A DNA stretch of 64,000 bases from Thalassia testudinum (Eukaryota; Streptophyta; Magnoliopsida; Alismatales; Hydrocharitaceae). The notes beneath the pieces were generated by a model that had not been told where the DNA came from, ran no database searches, and was given only the letters and a program-made list of their open reading frames with translations. Positions 1 through 11,324 of the stretch are shown piece after piece. The DNA lies in NCBI GenBank assembly GCA_037157565.1, contig JAZHRO010000036.1:16604501-16668500 (forward strand). Direction: 5' to 3'. The first letter of the stretch is position 1. Every line of letters starts with the position of its first letter. A program made the translations under genes and the position numbers.

Positions 1-377
1 CAACCCTTGAATTTTGTATTTAATCAAATTATGTGCAATCACCAAATCAAATGTAATTAAACTCTTTAAATAGCATTTGACTTATCCTTCAAGTAGGAAT
101 CCATCAAAATGATTATTGGTTTCATCATGCCAATAATCAAGGATTTAAGATCATAAAATTATGAAGGCAGTAGTTGGATATCATGACAATCATTGATGAC
201 TTATCAAAATCTTTGATCCAAACCATTTAGATAATTTGATACAGCACATTTAACCCAATTGTATTGAGGGATGCATCTAACCATATTAATGTGTCCACAT
301 GATCTGACATTCAAATCTAGATCACTGATCAAACGATTCGACTCAGGTTGGCTCAATCAGGACACATAAATCCAACA
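1..377 (-). mobile_element. 3' LTR (partial) of degenerate copia-type element
   Basis: This segment is repeated at 6268-6438 plus 7366-7599 in the same orientation, with shared blocks such as AAATAGCATTTG and AGTTGGATATCATGA. On the minus strand the LTR starts TGTTGG, directly after a purine-rich tract. The window edge cuts its other end. The two copies differ by many substitutions and small indels, so the insertion is old. Confidence 0.8.
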
Positions 378-391
378 GACTCCCACTTTCC
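378..391 (-). other. Polypurine tract next to 3' LTR
   Basis: Read on the minus strand this is GGAAAGTGGGAGTC, a purine-rich run directly preceding the TGTTGG start of the LTR. It is the expected plus-strand primer for LTR retrotransposon replication and fixes the element's orientation. Confidence 0.65.
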
Positions 392-3300
392 TTAAGAGCT
401 AATCTTGAACTATCTCTTCAACCCATGAAGCCAACTCAACAATCAAGAACTTTACCATAAAGCCTGGATCAACCAAAGTGTCAAGCCATAGCCTAAAGCA
501 TTGTATATGATAACAGTGTTATCACATGTAGCCTCAAGTTTATGATGGGGACTTTTCTCTCTGCAAGCGTGCTCTTTGTTCCAAGAAATTGTTTCTTAAC
601 AAGAGCAATGTTCTTGTCATTACAACAATGGGAGTTCCAATCAAGAAAACTACGCCAAGTCCTTCCAAAGGCCTTACGTATCCACATCATTGATGTTGTA
701 GCTTCATAAGCTACAACATATTTGCTTCAGCATTTGTATAATGGCGTATACGCTTCCAAAGCAAATACTCCACACCAAACTTAAGTGGCTCCTATGTAGA
801 CCATCCACATTTAAATTGCAAACATCACATCTCAACTCATTGAGATTGACTAAATCAACGCATCTCAATCCTTTGATATCACCTTTTCATTATTGCATTC
901 CTTAAGAATAACTCAACTTTGATCTAGAGTGTCTTATGGGTTGATAAGATTTTATCATCCCATTATCTCTAACATCTCTAGTTGGAAGTGTGCTTGGTAC
1001 ATGTGCATTACACACACGCATCATGTTCTCTCTCAACCCCTTGAGTTGATGTCTTCTACATAAGGAGACAATAGAAAACGCATGCATTGACTTTCATCAC
1101 ATGAAAATCATCCAAGCATTTCACGTTCCAAAAATTTTCATGTTGATCTTTGAAAACAATTTTCAATCAAACTTTTAAATCTCTTTTCTACATATTACTA
1201 TCTCATCTCATGAGGACTGCAGTCATCTACATATGGTATTAACTTTCTCATGAATCTAGGCATCATTGACTACATCCATAACACTTTATGAATTATTCAA
1301 TTCTAGGTGCCTATTCAGATTATGATTTCATCATACTATAACCTTTTCAAGTAGTATAACATATCTACGGGAATTGATTCCCTTCATATTTAATTTGGGA
1401 TCTTGATCAAGTTCTAGTAACCTTACAAGATACCTCGTTTCTTTTTGGTCAAATTCTCGTTGCAAGTATCAATCTTCATGAAATCTTGTTTACGAAAGGA
1501 GCATTTCTATATCCCTTATGACCAATAAACTTATAATTGCCTTGATATCCAATAAGCTTGGATATACTACAACATAACCACCGATCCATATGGCTTGATG
1601 AGTATGAGTTCTGTAAGTCTTCTATCTTGCATTATCCTTGGATTGAATGCTAGTAGGTTATTCATCATCACAGACTACGACATTCTATAAGACAAAATAA
1701 CCCTTTGGAGTTCTTGTCACACAGTCAACTATTGTCAGCTGCAAAGTCCTTGAATATTGCAAATATGTCCTAAATCCAACTCACTTGGATAGGACATTAG
1801 CCAAGCAATTTCAATCTTGGTTGCCTTATCTTCGTAGCATTCAAGTAACCCTCCTAGAATTTATCTTTACATTGGATTAAACATTTATTTGTGGGAATCT
1901 AGTATTCCACAAATCAAGAATGCTTAGACTAATTCATATCACAATGTCAATAACCATTATCACACTTGTAATATCCAAGGATTGTCTTAGACTCTTAGAA
2001 TCCAACTAGTTTCAACTTGGACATATGCAAACAATATCAAATCCGAACATCTAGATCCTAGTGCACATCATATGCGAATAACAAATCTTGATTCGAATCC
2101 ATAGGGAATATGCATTCTCCAATGCGAATCCAAATTGGATTCAAGGAATCCAACATTCATCATCACTTGAACTTCCCTAAGTCCAATCTTATCTCAAGAA
2201 GGCAAGTCCAAGCTAAGGTGTACTAAAGAAATGAGTTAGAAAATTTTCTTACTAATAGAGATGCTCCTTCTAATTCGAACTGAGACCTACCAAGGCAGAG
2301 TGAATCTCACATGATATGTTCATGGTTGATAGAATTCACAAACTCCATAACCAACTTTGGGCAGTCATATATAACTTTCCAAACAATCTTTGACCTTTCC
2401 ACATTCGAACAATAACATATTTGAAATGATCATTAGTGAATGTAGCCATGCATTAAAGATTTTTTCCATAGTGCACACATCGCTATATGTCACCCTTGAG
2501 ATATACCTCCTCTGTCCAAGGTCCTTTTCACAAAGGGATTAGACATTGTCTTAAGAGTTCTTGATTATTGGGTTTGCAGAGATTATTCTCAACTTAGAGT
2601 AAGTCATTCATGTCCAAATAGAGATATCTCGTTAGAGGCAAAGTATCCTCTTTACACTTATTTAGAATTCTCATTAATAATCTAATCATTATAGAAAAGT
2701 ATCTAAATTTGATTCTGAATCATTCAAGCATGTCATAGCTAAAACTTACAATAAATCATTCATCACATGAACATGTCAATTCTAAACATTTTGAAAATAG
2801 AAACAATTTGTATTGATGCAAAATTACAAAAGACAATCTTTATAATTCTGAATACAAATTTCAAATATAAGCTTTGTATCTCCTGATAGCTCCTACTTCA
2901 ATAGCTTACCTTAGGTTCCATTTACAAAACTTCTTCATCCTTAACATTGTCCAGATCACTAGAACAATAAGCAGTATTTACAAATATGTAAAGGACATCA
3001 AAATCTTTATTCATCATATGTATAAATGGATAATGAAGTTATGAAACCTTGAGGAACCTATCCCCTAACCTTCTAACAAGGCCTACAAATTTCCACAAAC
3101 AGATTCACATTGCATGCGAGCTTTTTTTCCCATGTGTTAATTGTCCTTTCTTAAGCTTCTCAAATTGAGGAACACATCCACTTCCTAGGCCAAGATACCT
3201 GGTAGACGTTCTACTAACTCTCGAACTATCCTTTTGAAGTTTTCCTTATCAAAGGCCTAAGCATAAAGATTAGGAAGGGATGTTGCGATCATATCAAGCT

Positions 3301-5404
3301 TCTTGTCTTCAGATAACACCCCTTCAAACAATTCATATTCAAGAAACTCCTGCAACAAGAATAGGTGTTCTTCAAAATAACATTTCAAACTCATTTTGGA
3401 ATTCTGAAGTGTAAAGAAAACCATGTTTCAAGTGCCTAAGACATCAAGCTGAATACAATGTTGCTTATGTATTCACATTTGCCAGTATGATCTGCCAATC
3501 CAATTAGTAGGCACTTGATGATGTGATGTTCTGCAAACACATTATCATCATGCCAAGCTTCATTATATTTCCTCATGACCTAATTTCTTGAATTCTCGAA
3601 TGGCCTAGGAACAGCACATAGCTCAAATTATCTGCCTTCAATCTTTTCGCAACCATTGCGAATCAATCATTGTGAATGAATTTTGTTCACTTACTCAAGT
3701 CAAAGGGAGTTTTGAAAATAGTCATTTTCTATGAACAAAACGACCATAGTTAGACTTTGAAATTCTGCTTTATTTTAAAAATTGAATGTTATTCCATCTA
3801 CAACTCTCAATTTAAAAGAAACCAATCGTAAGGTCTCCAGTGGAAATGAACTCTCCTCTCTATTGAGACATTGCATCTACTTTGGCAATCTATACAATCT
3901 CAACAAGAGAAGTGGGAACACTTTCTGCCTTGCAAATCCAACTTGTGCATTAGTATCATTTTGAACCTTTGGTGTCACCACACCATGCGCATCAAACCAC
4001 TGCTGAGCATGCATACAACTACACGTGAACTTTTGAATACACCTAACCTTTGGGCTAGGAACTAATAACAAGTTGGTTTGCATACGAACCATCTCTTTCG
4101 AGAAATGAGGTGTTCACTCCACGTGCATACCGTTAACAATGGCCATATTGTAGGAAGCATACTCACTAGCATAGCCTATGGTTACACTCACCTCACCTTA
4201 GCAAAAGCCAACAACTCATCATCACCATGATGATCCACTTCATGCTTGAGGGATCCAATCATATCGGTTTGACTAGGTCAATTGAGATGAGTCAATTTAA
4301 TCATGTTAAATTACTAATCTCAACCTAATCTAGAATTACAATCACATTCTAATCTTTCATATGTATTGTGTTTGAGGTCGCATCCCATGCATCCTATCAC
4401 ATACATATACATTCATTGTACAAAAATTTACGACACATGTAAAAAGACTCCCAAATTAAAGGGATTACATGAAAAATAACTCAACCACTTACCAAACACT
4501 CCACTCTGCATGCCACAATGATCACCTCATCAATCCATAATATAAAACTATCAAACATTGCAGTGCCAATCACATCACATATCGAAAGGATCTAAGTGTT
4601 CAATCATATAATGCATGGTTGGTTATTACTAGTAAAATTCTAATTTGGTATCCAATTTAAAGAAAATGCGAGCATCTTATTATTTTGAAAATCTTAATTC
4701 CAAACAAATAATCCTATTATAAATCATAAATTTTTCAAAATAATTTATCAATTTGTTTGAGGTTTTGAAAATATCTACACGTCTAGATCTATAACGATCA
4801 TATCCACATATCACATTCACGAGGACAATCAAAACCAAAAACCAAACAAAAGTCGTTGAAAGACAAACGGATATTCCTTAATATCTATATTAGATTTTTC
4901 ATTAAAGGTCGGATCAAATCTAATTCGATTTCAAATCATAAACACACTTAAAATCAAGGTTTCAAAATTGCCCAATCAACCATCAACTCTTATTGGTCAT
5001 CCAATCACAACAACCATGGTTTCAAAAATTGATCTTTAATCACCAAACGTCTTACTATCTTATTGAACATATGATTTCACAAATCCAATAACATCATAGC
5101 TATTTCGCAAAACAGGAACACTTCCTATTGTGGTTGAACTCTGAATCAAAATTAGACATCCAATTTAGCAATATTGGTCATTGGGTGCATCTACTCGTCA
5201 CCTGATTCCTTGATATTTGTGATTCCAGACGTCCAACATCCAATGTCAAGTGCTCATGGTTGCATTCGAATGTTTGATTCTATCATCAGATGTTTGACCA
5301 AAGCTTCACCAAACTATGACCGTAAAATCAAACATATGATTTGGCTAAGTGTGATGAAATGAAAACCAATATGCAAGTTCGCAAAAAAAAAAAATTGACC
5401 TAGA
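392..5404 (-). pseudogene. Decayed internal region of copia-type retrotransposon
   Basis: About 5 kb between the two LTRs with no reading frame longer than about 75 codons. The only recognisable coding remnant is beside the 3' LTR, at about 493-745 on the minus strand. There the fragments AEANYVVAYEAT and MMWIRKAF match the copia RNase H block (AEAEYVAASEA...WIRKF in live elements). An RNase H next to the 3' LTR is the Ty1/copia gene order. The rest, where gag, protease, integrase and reverse transcriptase should lie, is too mutated for me to assign. It could instead be a largely non-coding derivative carrying a captured pol scrap. Confidence 0.6.
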
Positions 5405-5415
5405 CTCTGATACCA
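5405..5415 (-). other. Primer-binding site, initiator tRNA-Met
   Basis: The plus strand reads CTCTGATACCA, so the minus strand is TGGTATCAGAG, the perfect complement of the 3' end of plant initiator tRNA-Met. It abuts the LTR to its right. Confidence 0.85.
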
Positions 5416-6438
5416 CAATTAAGGAAATTGGGACGCCACTTGAGGGCTAGGGAGTCGAATGATTCAATTCCCAATTTCCCGTGGCATTATGGAAGCATGA
5501 AACATAAGGGTTTAAAATTTTCTCGACTCAATAAACCTAGTTGATCTTAAAATTGAATTAATCAAGAAACAAAAACACCTAAATCGGAATCACATGGAAA
5601 GATCTAATATCTTCCTGTTCCGAGTTCCCCACAAGTAACGAAATTATACATGTTCGTGACGTAGCACAGTACCCTACATGTTGTGCCTCCTTAAATAAGT
5701 CTCGCCTAAAGGGACCCCCTTCTTCTCAATAGTTGGATGAAGCCCTTCATATCGAGAACATGTAATCACTATCACGTGCAATGTGAACCCTTCGTGCCCT
5801 GCAACTTCCTTCGTAATCCCCAAGGCAACAATCGATTCGAAATCAACTTCACATGAGAAGAAATCTACCATTAGGAACATCAAGTCATAGCTTAGTAGTA
5901 GCCAGACGGCCAACAGAGGTGCTGGTTGTCTAGCTATTGAAGAGGGGCACACCACAGGGACACCCCCTTGTGTAGTTGAACGTCCAGTTGCTTGATTGGA
6001 TGTCCAACTACAAAGAGGCAATTCATCATCCTTGCATATTGGACAACTGACTAGAGAACTCCCTTCTTCCAACGATGGTTGTGGTCTCTCTTTCATGATT
6101 GAAGGATTGATAATGATCAATTACGATAGATATATATTTATAAGGATCCCATGCCTAATCCTAACATGGTAAAGACCTTGGATCTCCATCCTACTTGAAT
6201 TTACAAGATAAATGCATAACTTATAAGATGGTTAGATCTGCTACCTAAACATTAATTAATGATAATCCAACACTTGAATTTTGTTCATAATCAAATTAGG
6301 TGTAATTAACCACCAAATCAAATACAATTAAACTATTTAAATAGCATTTGGTTTATCCTTCAAGTAGGAACCCATCAAAGTGATTATTGATTTCATTACG
6401 TTAATAATCAAGGATTTCGGATTATGGAATTATGACGC

Positions 6439-7365
6439 TACGTCTCCCTCAGGTATTCCAAATACTTATAAATCATTCACACTGGAACACATATGTAACC
6501 CCTCGAATTAAATTCTAATTTTACTATCCATCCTATCATGGGTTACATATGTTTCATGTTCTTGTATCATTTCGACTAGCTCCTTTCCCCAATGGTTGTC
6601 TTCTTTTCTTTCATGTATAAGTCTGATCAAGACCTACATGACCATATATGAAATTCTATACTTCCTAATATATGTAGAACGAGCCCGAGTCTCCCGATCT
6701 ACCATGCACACCTAAGGTAGCAAATCTGTAGGATTCCTTCGAAAGATTGTCTCCTATGCCTACATACACATCCAGTGATTTAAATGCCGACGACATGCCG
6801 TCGGCAAGGTCATTTTCGAGCAAGGGTCGTACCGACATGAATAAAATGCTGATTTACAGGGATATCGTCGGCATGCCATCGGCATGGTCGGTATGCTAGC
6901 AAAAGCGGTGCCCATGCCAAGGTTGCTGTTGATTTTTTTAATTACTTTTGCTATTTTTGTCGGTATGCATCGGCATGCCCTCGACATGCTCATCGGCATT
7001 CCTATCAAAAAATGGGCATTTCCACAGCATGCCCACGAAATGCACACTTGGAATTTCATCGGCACGGCATCAAAATCGGCATTTCGAACCTTATACACAT
7101 CAACTTTCCAGTCTCAGCACCAAAGCGGATACATCAACTATCGGTCCACCAAATGTGCATACTCAAACACAGAGACATGTCTCATGTCAAAAAATACACC
7201 ATCTCCAAGAAAGTGATAAAAGGAATTCGCATCTCCATCTCATCGAGTCAACTCCTTGATTCAACTTGCATTACAACCCCGAATCTCTATTCCCATGCAA
7301 ATGTACATCAAAGGCATCAATCAAGCAATAGCCTCTAGAGAAGATTACCACTCTTCTCAAATTGA
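6439..7365. other. Segment present in one LTR copy only
   Basis: The right LTR runs ...ATTATGA up to this point and resumes at GAAGACAATAGTTGG, while the left LTR joins these directly. The segment therefore entered after the two LTRs diverged, or was lost from the left copy. Its centre is a hAT MITE with its own target duplication; the flanks of about 330 and 270 bp show no coding capacity and I do not recognise them. Confidence 0.6.
6773..7093. mobile_element. hAT-type MITE with 8-bp TSD
   Basis: A 321-bp element starting CAGTGATTTAAATGCCG and ending CGGCATTTCGAACCTTA. It is flanked on both sides by the identical octamer TACACATC (6765-6772 and 7094-7101), the target-duplication length of hAT transposons. 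The interior is rich in CGGCATGCC-like words. The last 150 bases align with the right end of the larger element at 30103-32214, so both belong to one family. It is too short to encode a transposase, so it was mobilised in trans. Confidence 0.85.
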
Positions 7366-7599
7366 AGACAATAGTTGGATATCATGATTTATCAAAATCT
7401 TAGATCCAAATCATTTAGATCCTTCAAAAATCATTTAGATCCTTCAATGCTCGTCCTCAATATACCCAACATGCCTACAATACATTAACCCAATTATACT
7501 GAGAGACCCATCTAACCATATTAATGTATCTACCTAATCTGACATTGAGATTTAAATCGATTCGACTTAGGTTAGCTCGCTCAAGACACAACTCCAACA

Positions 7600-8859
7600 C
7601 AATGTCCATATAGATATGTTGTAATCATCAATAACACGACAAAGTATTTGTGGCCTGTAGTAGTAGTCACACGAAACAGCCCCAAAACATCACAATGAAT
7701 CAACTGGAAGGGTGATCTCCATTGCTCATCAATACATAGAGGGAAGGTGGATGGGTAATGCCCGATTAACAGGCCTCACAATCAACTCAAGCAAATAAAG
7801 GTAGCTTTGGAAACATTTGACATAACTTTCCAAAGGATGGATGACCAAGTCAACGGTGCCTGAGTAGGGGATCCATAGAGATAAAGACAACTCCAACAAA
7901 ATAAGTGAGGATATCATGAAAGTATGGTCCATCTCTCTCATAACCACTACCAATGACCTAACTAGTCTTCTTGTCCTAAAAGCAGCAATGGTGCTCATCA
8001 GATTGGACATGACACTTAAGATGCTTGCTTAGCTTGCTCACATAAAGGAGACTCATAAGGAACTCAGATGCACGGTGCATGTTTGATAATTGCAACCTGG
8101 AAGAAAACTAAACATCTCCAACTGCAATCACTAAGTAGGAGCCATTTGCCAACTTAACAAAGGTAACTGCTCCGACTGATTGAGTCACACACAAAGAACT
8201 AGGATCACCAGTGAGATGAATAGATGCACCTACGTCAATCAAATGCGTCTAAGTCAATCACCCACTTGCCAATAATAGTAACTATCAAATTCGCCTAAGC
8301 CCCATCAACATGGTGAAAGCAACCAGTGCATAAGGACCACCTTTACACGTGGTTAAGTATCTCTAATGCAAATCCATCGAACTAGAAGCCCTCCAAGGCG
8401 GCAAAACATTGAGATGAGGGTAACAGTAGGAGACGATCCCAAGTAGGAATTGGGAAACAATCTCAATCAATACATGAGCAAGGATCCAAGTCACCATGGC
8501 AAAGATCATATCAACCACAACCCACCAAAGAAATAGATAGATCTCAAGCATATCACAAAAAATAGAGAATCATCGTCGTAGTGAAGGGGTAGAGAACGAC
8601 ACAAAAAAAAGTCATAAGGAGACATGTGCACCATCGCACTAAGGTGTCACACGCATTGTAGCGACGCTTTGCGTGGTAGTGCAGGTGTTGCGACACTATG
8701 CAAGATGCATCGCCATGCATGTTGTAGCATTGCACATGTTGCTAGCAAGCACTTGTGTTGCTAGCACGCACTGGTAGCGCTATTACTACACACATGCACA
8801 CTATTGTTGCTACAGGCGACATCGAGGGTGGTAGTGGCGACAGATCAACAAAGAAATTT
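7600..8859 (-). pseudogene. Copia gag-protease-integrase remnant
   Basis: Read leftward on the minus strand, blocks appear in Ty1/copia order. First is a repetitive leader (8600-8850). Next comes a protease region with IDVGASIHLTGDPSS around 8180-8260, where the catalytic DSGA motif has become DVGA. A GAG-pre-integrase HHCC relic with LGHPSFGKL follows near 7810, then the start of the integrase core (FQLIHCDVLGLF, GHKYFVV) near 7620-7700. Frameshifts and stops are frequent. The remnant ends where the first element's LTR begins, so that element probably inserted into this integrase and the rest lies left of the window. Confidence 0.7.
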
Positions 8860-9017
8860 GTTGGTAGGAGAAAGAAAGTGGTGTAAGAGAATAATAAACA
8901 TCTTATTCCAAAAAGGATGTCTATGAAGATATAAAAAATAACAAAAAACTAAAATAACAAGATTACCGGTAGGCCCACTGAGAATGGGACTCAATAAAAA
9001 GAAGGAAATAAACCCAA

Positions 9018-11259
9018 CCACAACCACAACCAAGCCTTTTCCCACACTAAGTGGGGTCGACTATATGGATTCTTTACCTCCACATAAATCGATTTTCAGC
9101 CATTTCAGAACTTAAATTAAAGTAATTGAGGTTACATTTAATAGTTTCCTTCAAACACTTGTTTGGTCTTCCTCGCCCCCTCTTAGCGGGTTCAACCTCC
9201 AACTTCTCGCATCTCCTAACTGGAGCATCTAGTGGCCTTCTTTGTAAATGTTCAAACCACCTTAGACGTGCCTCTCTCATTTTATCCTCTATCGATGCCA
9301 CCCTAACCTTTTTTCTAATAATCTCATTTGAAATGCGATCCTTTCTTGTATGACCACACATCCATCTTAACATCTTCATTTCTGCCACAGACATCTTCTG
9401 TACATGCCTATAGTTTATAGCCCAGCATTCAGAACCGTACAACATAACTGGTCTTACTACAGCTCGATAGTATTTTCCTTTGACTTTTAAAGGAACCCTC
9501 TTATCACAGAGAACACCAGATGTACCCCTCCATTTCAATCACCCTATATTAATTCTATGTGTAACATCTCCATCAATTCAACCATCATGTTAGAAAATAG
9601 ATCCCAAGTACTTAAAAACATTTTTCATTAGAATGTACTCTTCTCCAATTTTTACATCAATTCCTTCATTGTTTCCTCTACTACTAAACTTGCATTCCAT
9701 ATACTCAATCTTCGTCCTACTTATGCGTAATCCTTTATCTTCCAGGGCTTCTCTCCAAAGCTCAAGTTTTCTGTTCACTCCATCTCTTATCTCATCAACC
9801 AGCACAATGTCATCAGCAAAAAGCATACACCAAGACACCTCAACTTAGATATGCTTCGTCAACTCATCCATGACCAAGGCAAAAACATAAGGGCTTAAAC
9901 TCGAACCTTAATGCAGACCAATAGTGATATCAAAGTAGTCCGTCAAATCATTATTAGTCTTTACACAAGCTGCTGCTCCATAGTACATATCCTTTATGAA
10001 GTTCATACATATAACTGGCACTTGTCTCATCACCAAAATTCTCCACAAGATATCTCTTAGGACAGAATCATAGGCCTTCTCCAAATCAATAAAAATCATA
10101 TGTAAATCCTTTTCTTGACTTTGTGTCTCCATCATAAGTTTCAAGAGATGTATTGCCTCAATAGTAGACCTGCCTGACATAAAGGCAAACTAATTTTCAG
10201 TTATCATAGAGACTTGCCTCACTCTTTTTTCAATTATTCTTTCCCAAAGTTTCATCGTATGACTCATCAACTTAATGCCTCTATAGTTGGAACAATCTTG
10301 TATGTCATCTTTGTTCTTGTATAAAGGTACCACAAAACTTTTCCTCAATTCCTATGGCATCTTCTTGCCTCTCACACAGTATTAAATAAATTTGTGAGCC
10401 AAGTTATACCCCGTTCTCCCGGCATTCTCCAAATGTCTATAGGAATATCATCAGGCCCAACAACCCTCCTTTTTTTCATCTTCAAAGCCTCCTCTACTTG
10501 TTTCTTTTGTATCCTTCAATAACATGCCCGATTCACATACTCTTCTAAGTTGGCTAACTCCCCTAAGATAATATCATTTTTTTATTTTTCATTAAATAGC
10601 TTATGAAAATATCTTTTCCATCTTGTCTAGCTAAACACCCTTCCTTCTTCATCCTTGATGCATCTTACATGTGTAAGGTCCTTTGCTTTCCACTCTCTTA
10701 CTTTAGCTAACTTGAAAATATCTTTTTCACCTTCTTTAGAATCAAGTTTCTTATAAAAATGCTCCCAAGCTATTGTTTTTGCTTCACTAACTATTTTCTT
10801 TGCTTCTTTCTTTGCTCTTTTGTAATTTTCCATATTTTCATCGATCTTATCTCGATATGAGACTTTAAAGTAGGCTCTTTTAATTTTAAGCTTCTCCTGC
10901 ACTTCCTTACTCCACCACCAAGCCTCCTTTGTCCTGGAACACCTTCTTTAGACACGTCTAACACCTCCTTTGACGCCTTCCTAATACAGTTTGCCATATT
11001 TAGCCACATTTTATCAGCACTACCATCAAGATTCCAAGTCTTTTGTTGCATCTTCTCTTTAAATCTCACTAGATCTTTCTTAAGATTCCACCATTTAATT
11101 CTCAAATTCTTAGACACTAATTTTCTCTTCTTTGCCTTCTTCAAATAAACATCCAACACCAAAAGACAATGTTAAGCAGTTAAACTCTCCCTTGGAATAA
11201 TCTTGCAATCTTTACAAGATAAATGATCCCTTCTTCTCAGAGCAAAGTAATCGATCTGT
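9018..11259 (-). pseudogene. RTE-clade LINE, 5' truncated
   Basis: Encodes the C-terminal end of the endonuclease (IDYFALRRRDHL), the linker to the reverse transcriptase, and most of the RT: GRSTIEAIHLL, DLEKAYDSV, and the catalytic [10 protein letters not shown] near 9800. The conserved tail block [10 protein letters not shown] is near 9150. The 3' end has the RTE signature CCCCACTTAGTGTGGG followed by a short TGG/TTG-rich tail instead of poly(A). It is broken by stops and shifts into at least five frames. The nonamer TAAACCCAA occurs on both sides (9009-9017, 11259-11267), consistent with target-primed insertion into the copia LTR. Confidence 0.9.
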
Positions 11260-11320
11260 AAACCCAAACATAATAATAATGATTTGGGAAATAAACCCAA
11301 ACATAATAATAATGATTTGT
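11260..11320. repeat. 33-bp tandem duplication beside RTE insertion
   Basis: The unit beginning AAACCCAAACATAATAATAA occurs twice in direct succession between the truncated 5' end of the LINE and the LTR end. The start of the unit is also the sequence left of the LINE tail, so the duplication probably arose with the LINE insertion. Confidence 0.7.
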
Positions 11321-11324
11321 AACA

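Larger units (their letters stand above)
5416..7599 (-). mobile_element. 5' LTR of degenerate copia-type element, interrupted
   Basis: Direct repeat of the left LTR, ending on the plus strand in TCCAACA like its partner. It holds about 925 bp (6439-7365) absent from the left LTR, so the native LTR is roughly 1.25 kb. The part 5416-6267 has no visible partner because the left copy is cut by the window edge. A 148-codon minus-strand frame at 5674-6120 is inside this LTR and resembles nothing I recognise. Confidence 0.75.
8860..11324 (-). mobile_element. Copia LTR split by an RTE LINE
   Basis: The two pieces are 8860-9017 and about 11260-11324. The left boundary is TGTTGGTAGG. The right boundary is TTTGTAACA, followed by CCCCCCTCAAGC, a polypurine tract on the minus strand. 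The native LTR is about 220 bp. It is the 3' LTR of the pol fragment to its right and also precedes the gag-type leader to its left. Confidence 0.65.

Noticed and set aside
5674..6120. 148-codon minus-strand frame
   Set aside because: Lies inside an LTR, has no recognised motif, and has no upstream context for expression.
6760..7338. Several frames of 103-112 codons on both strands
   Set aside because: They are produced by the repetitive GGCATGCC words of the hAT MITE and its flank.
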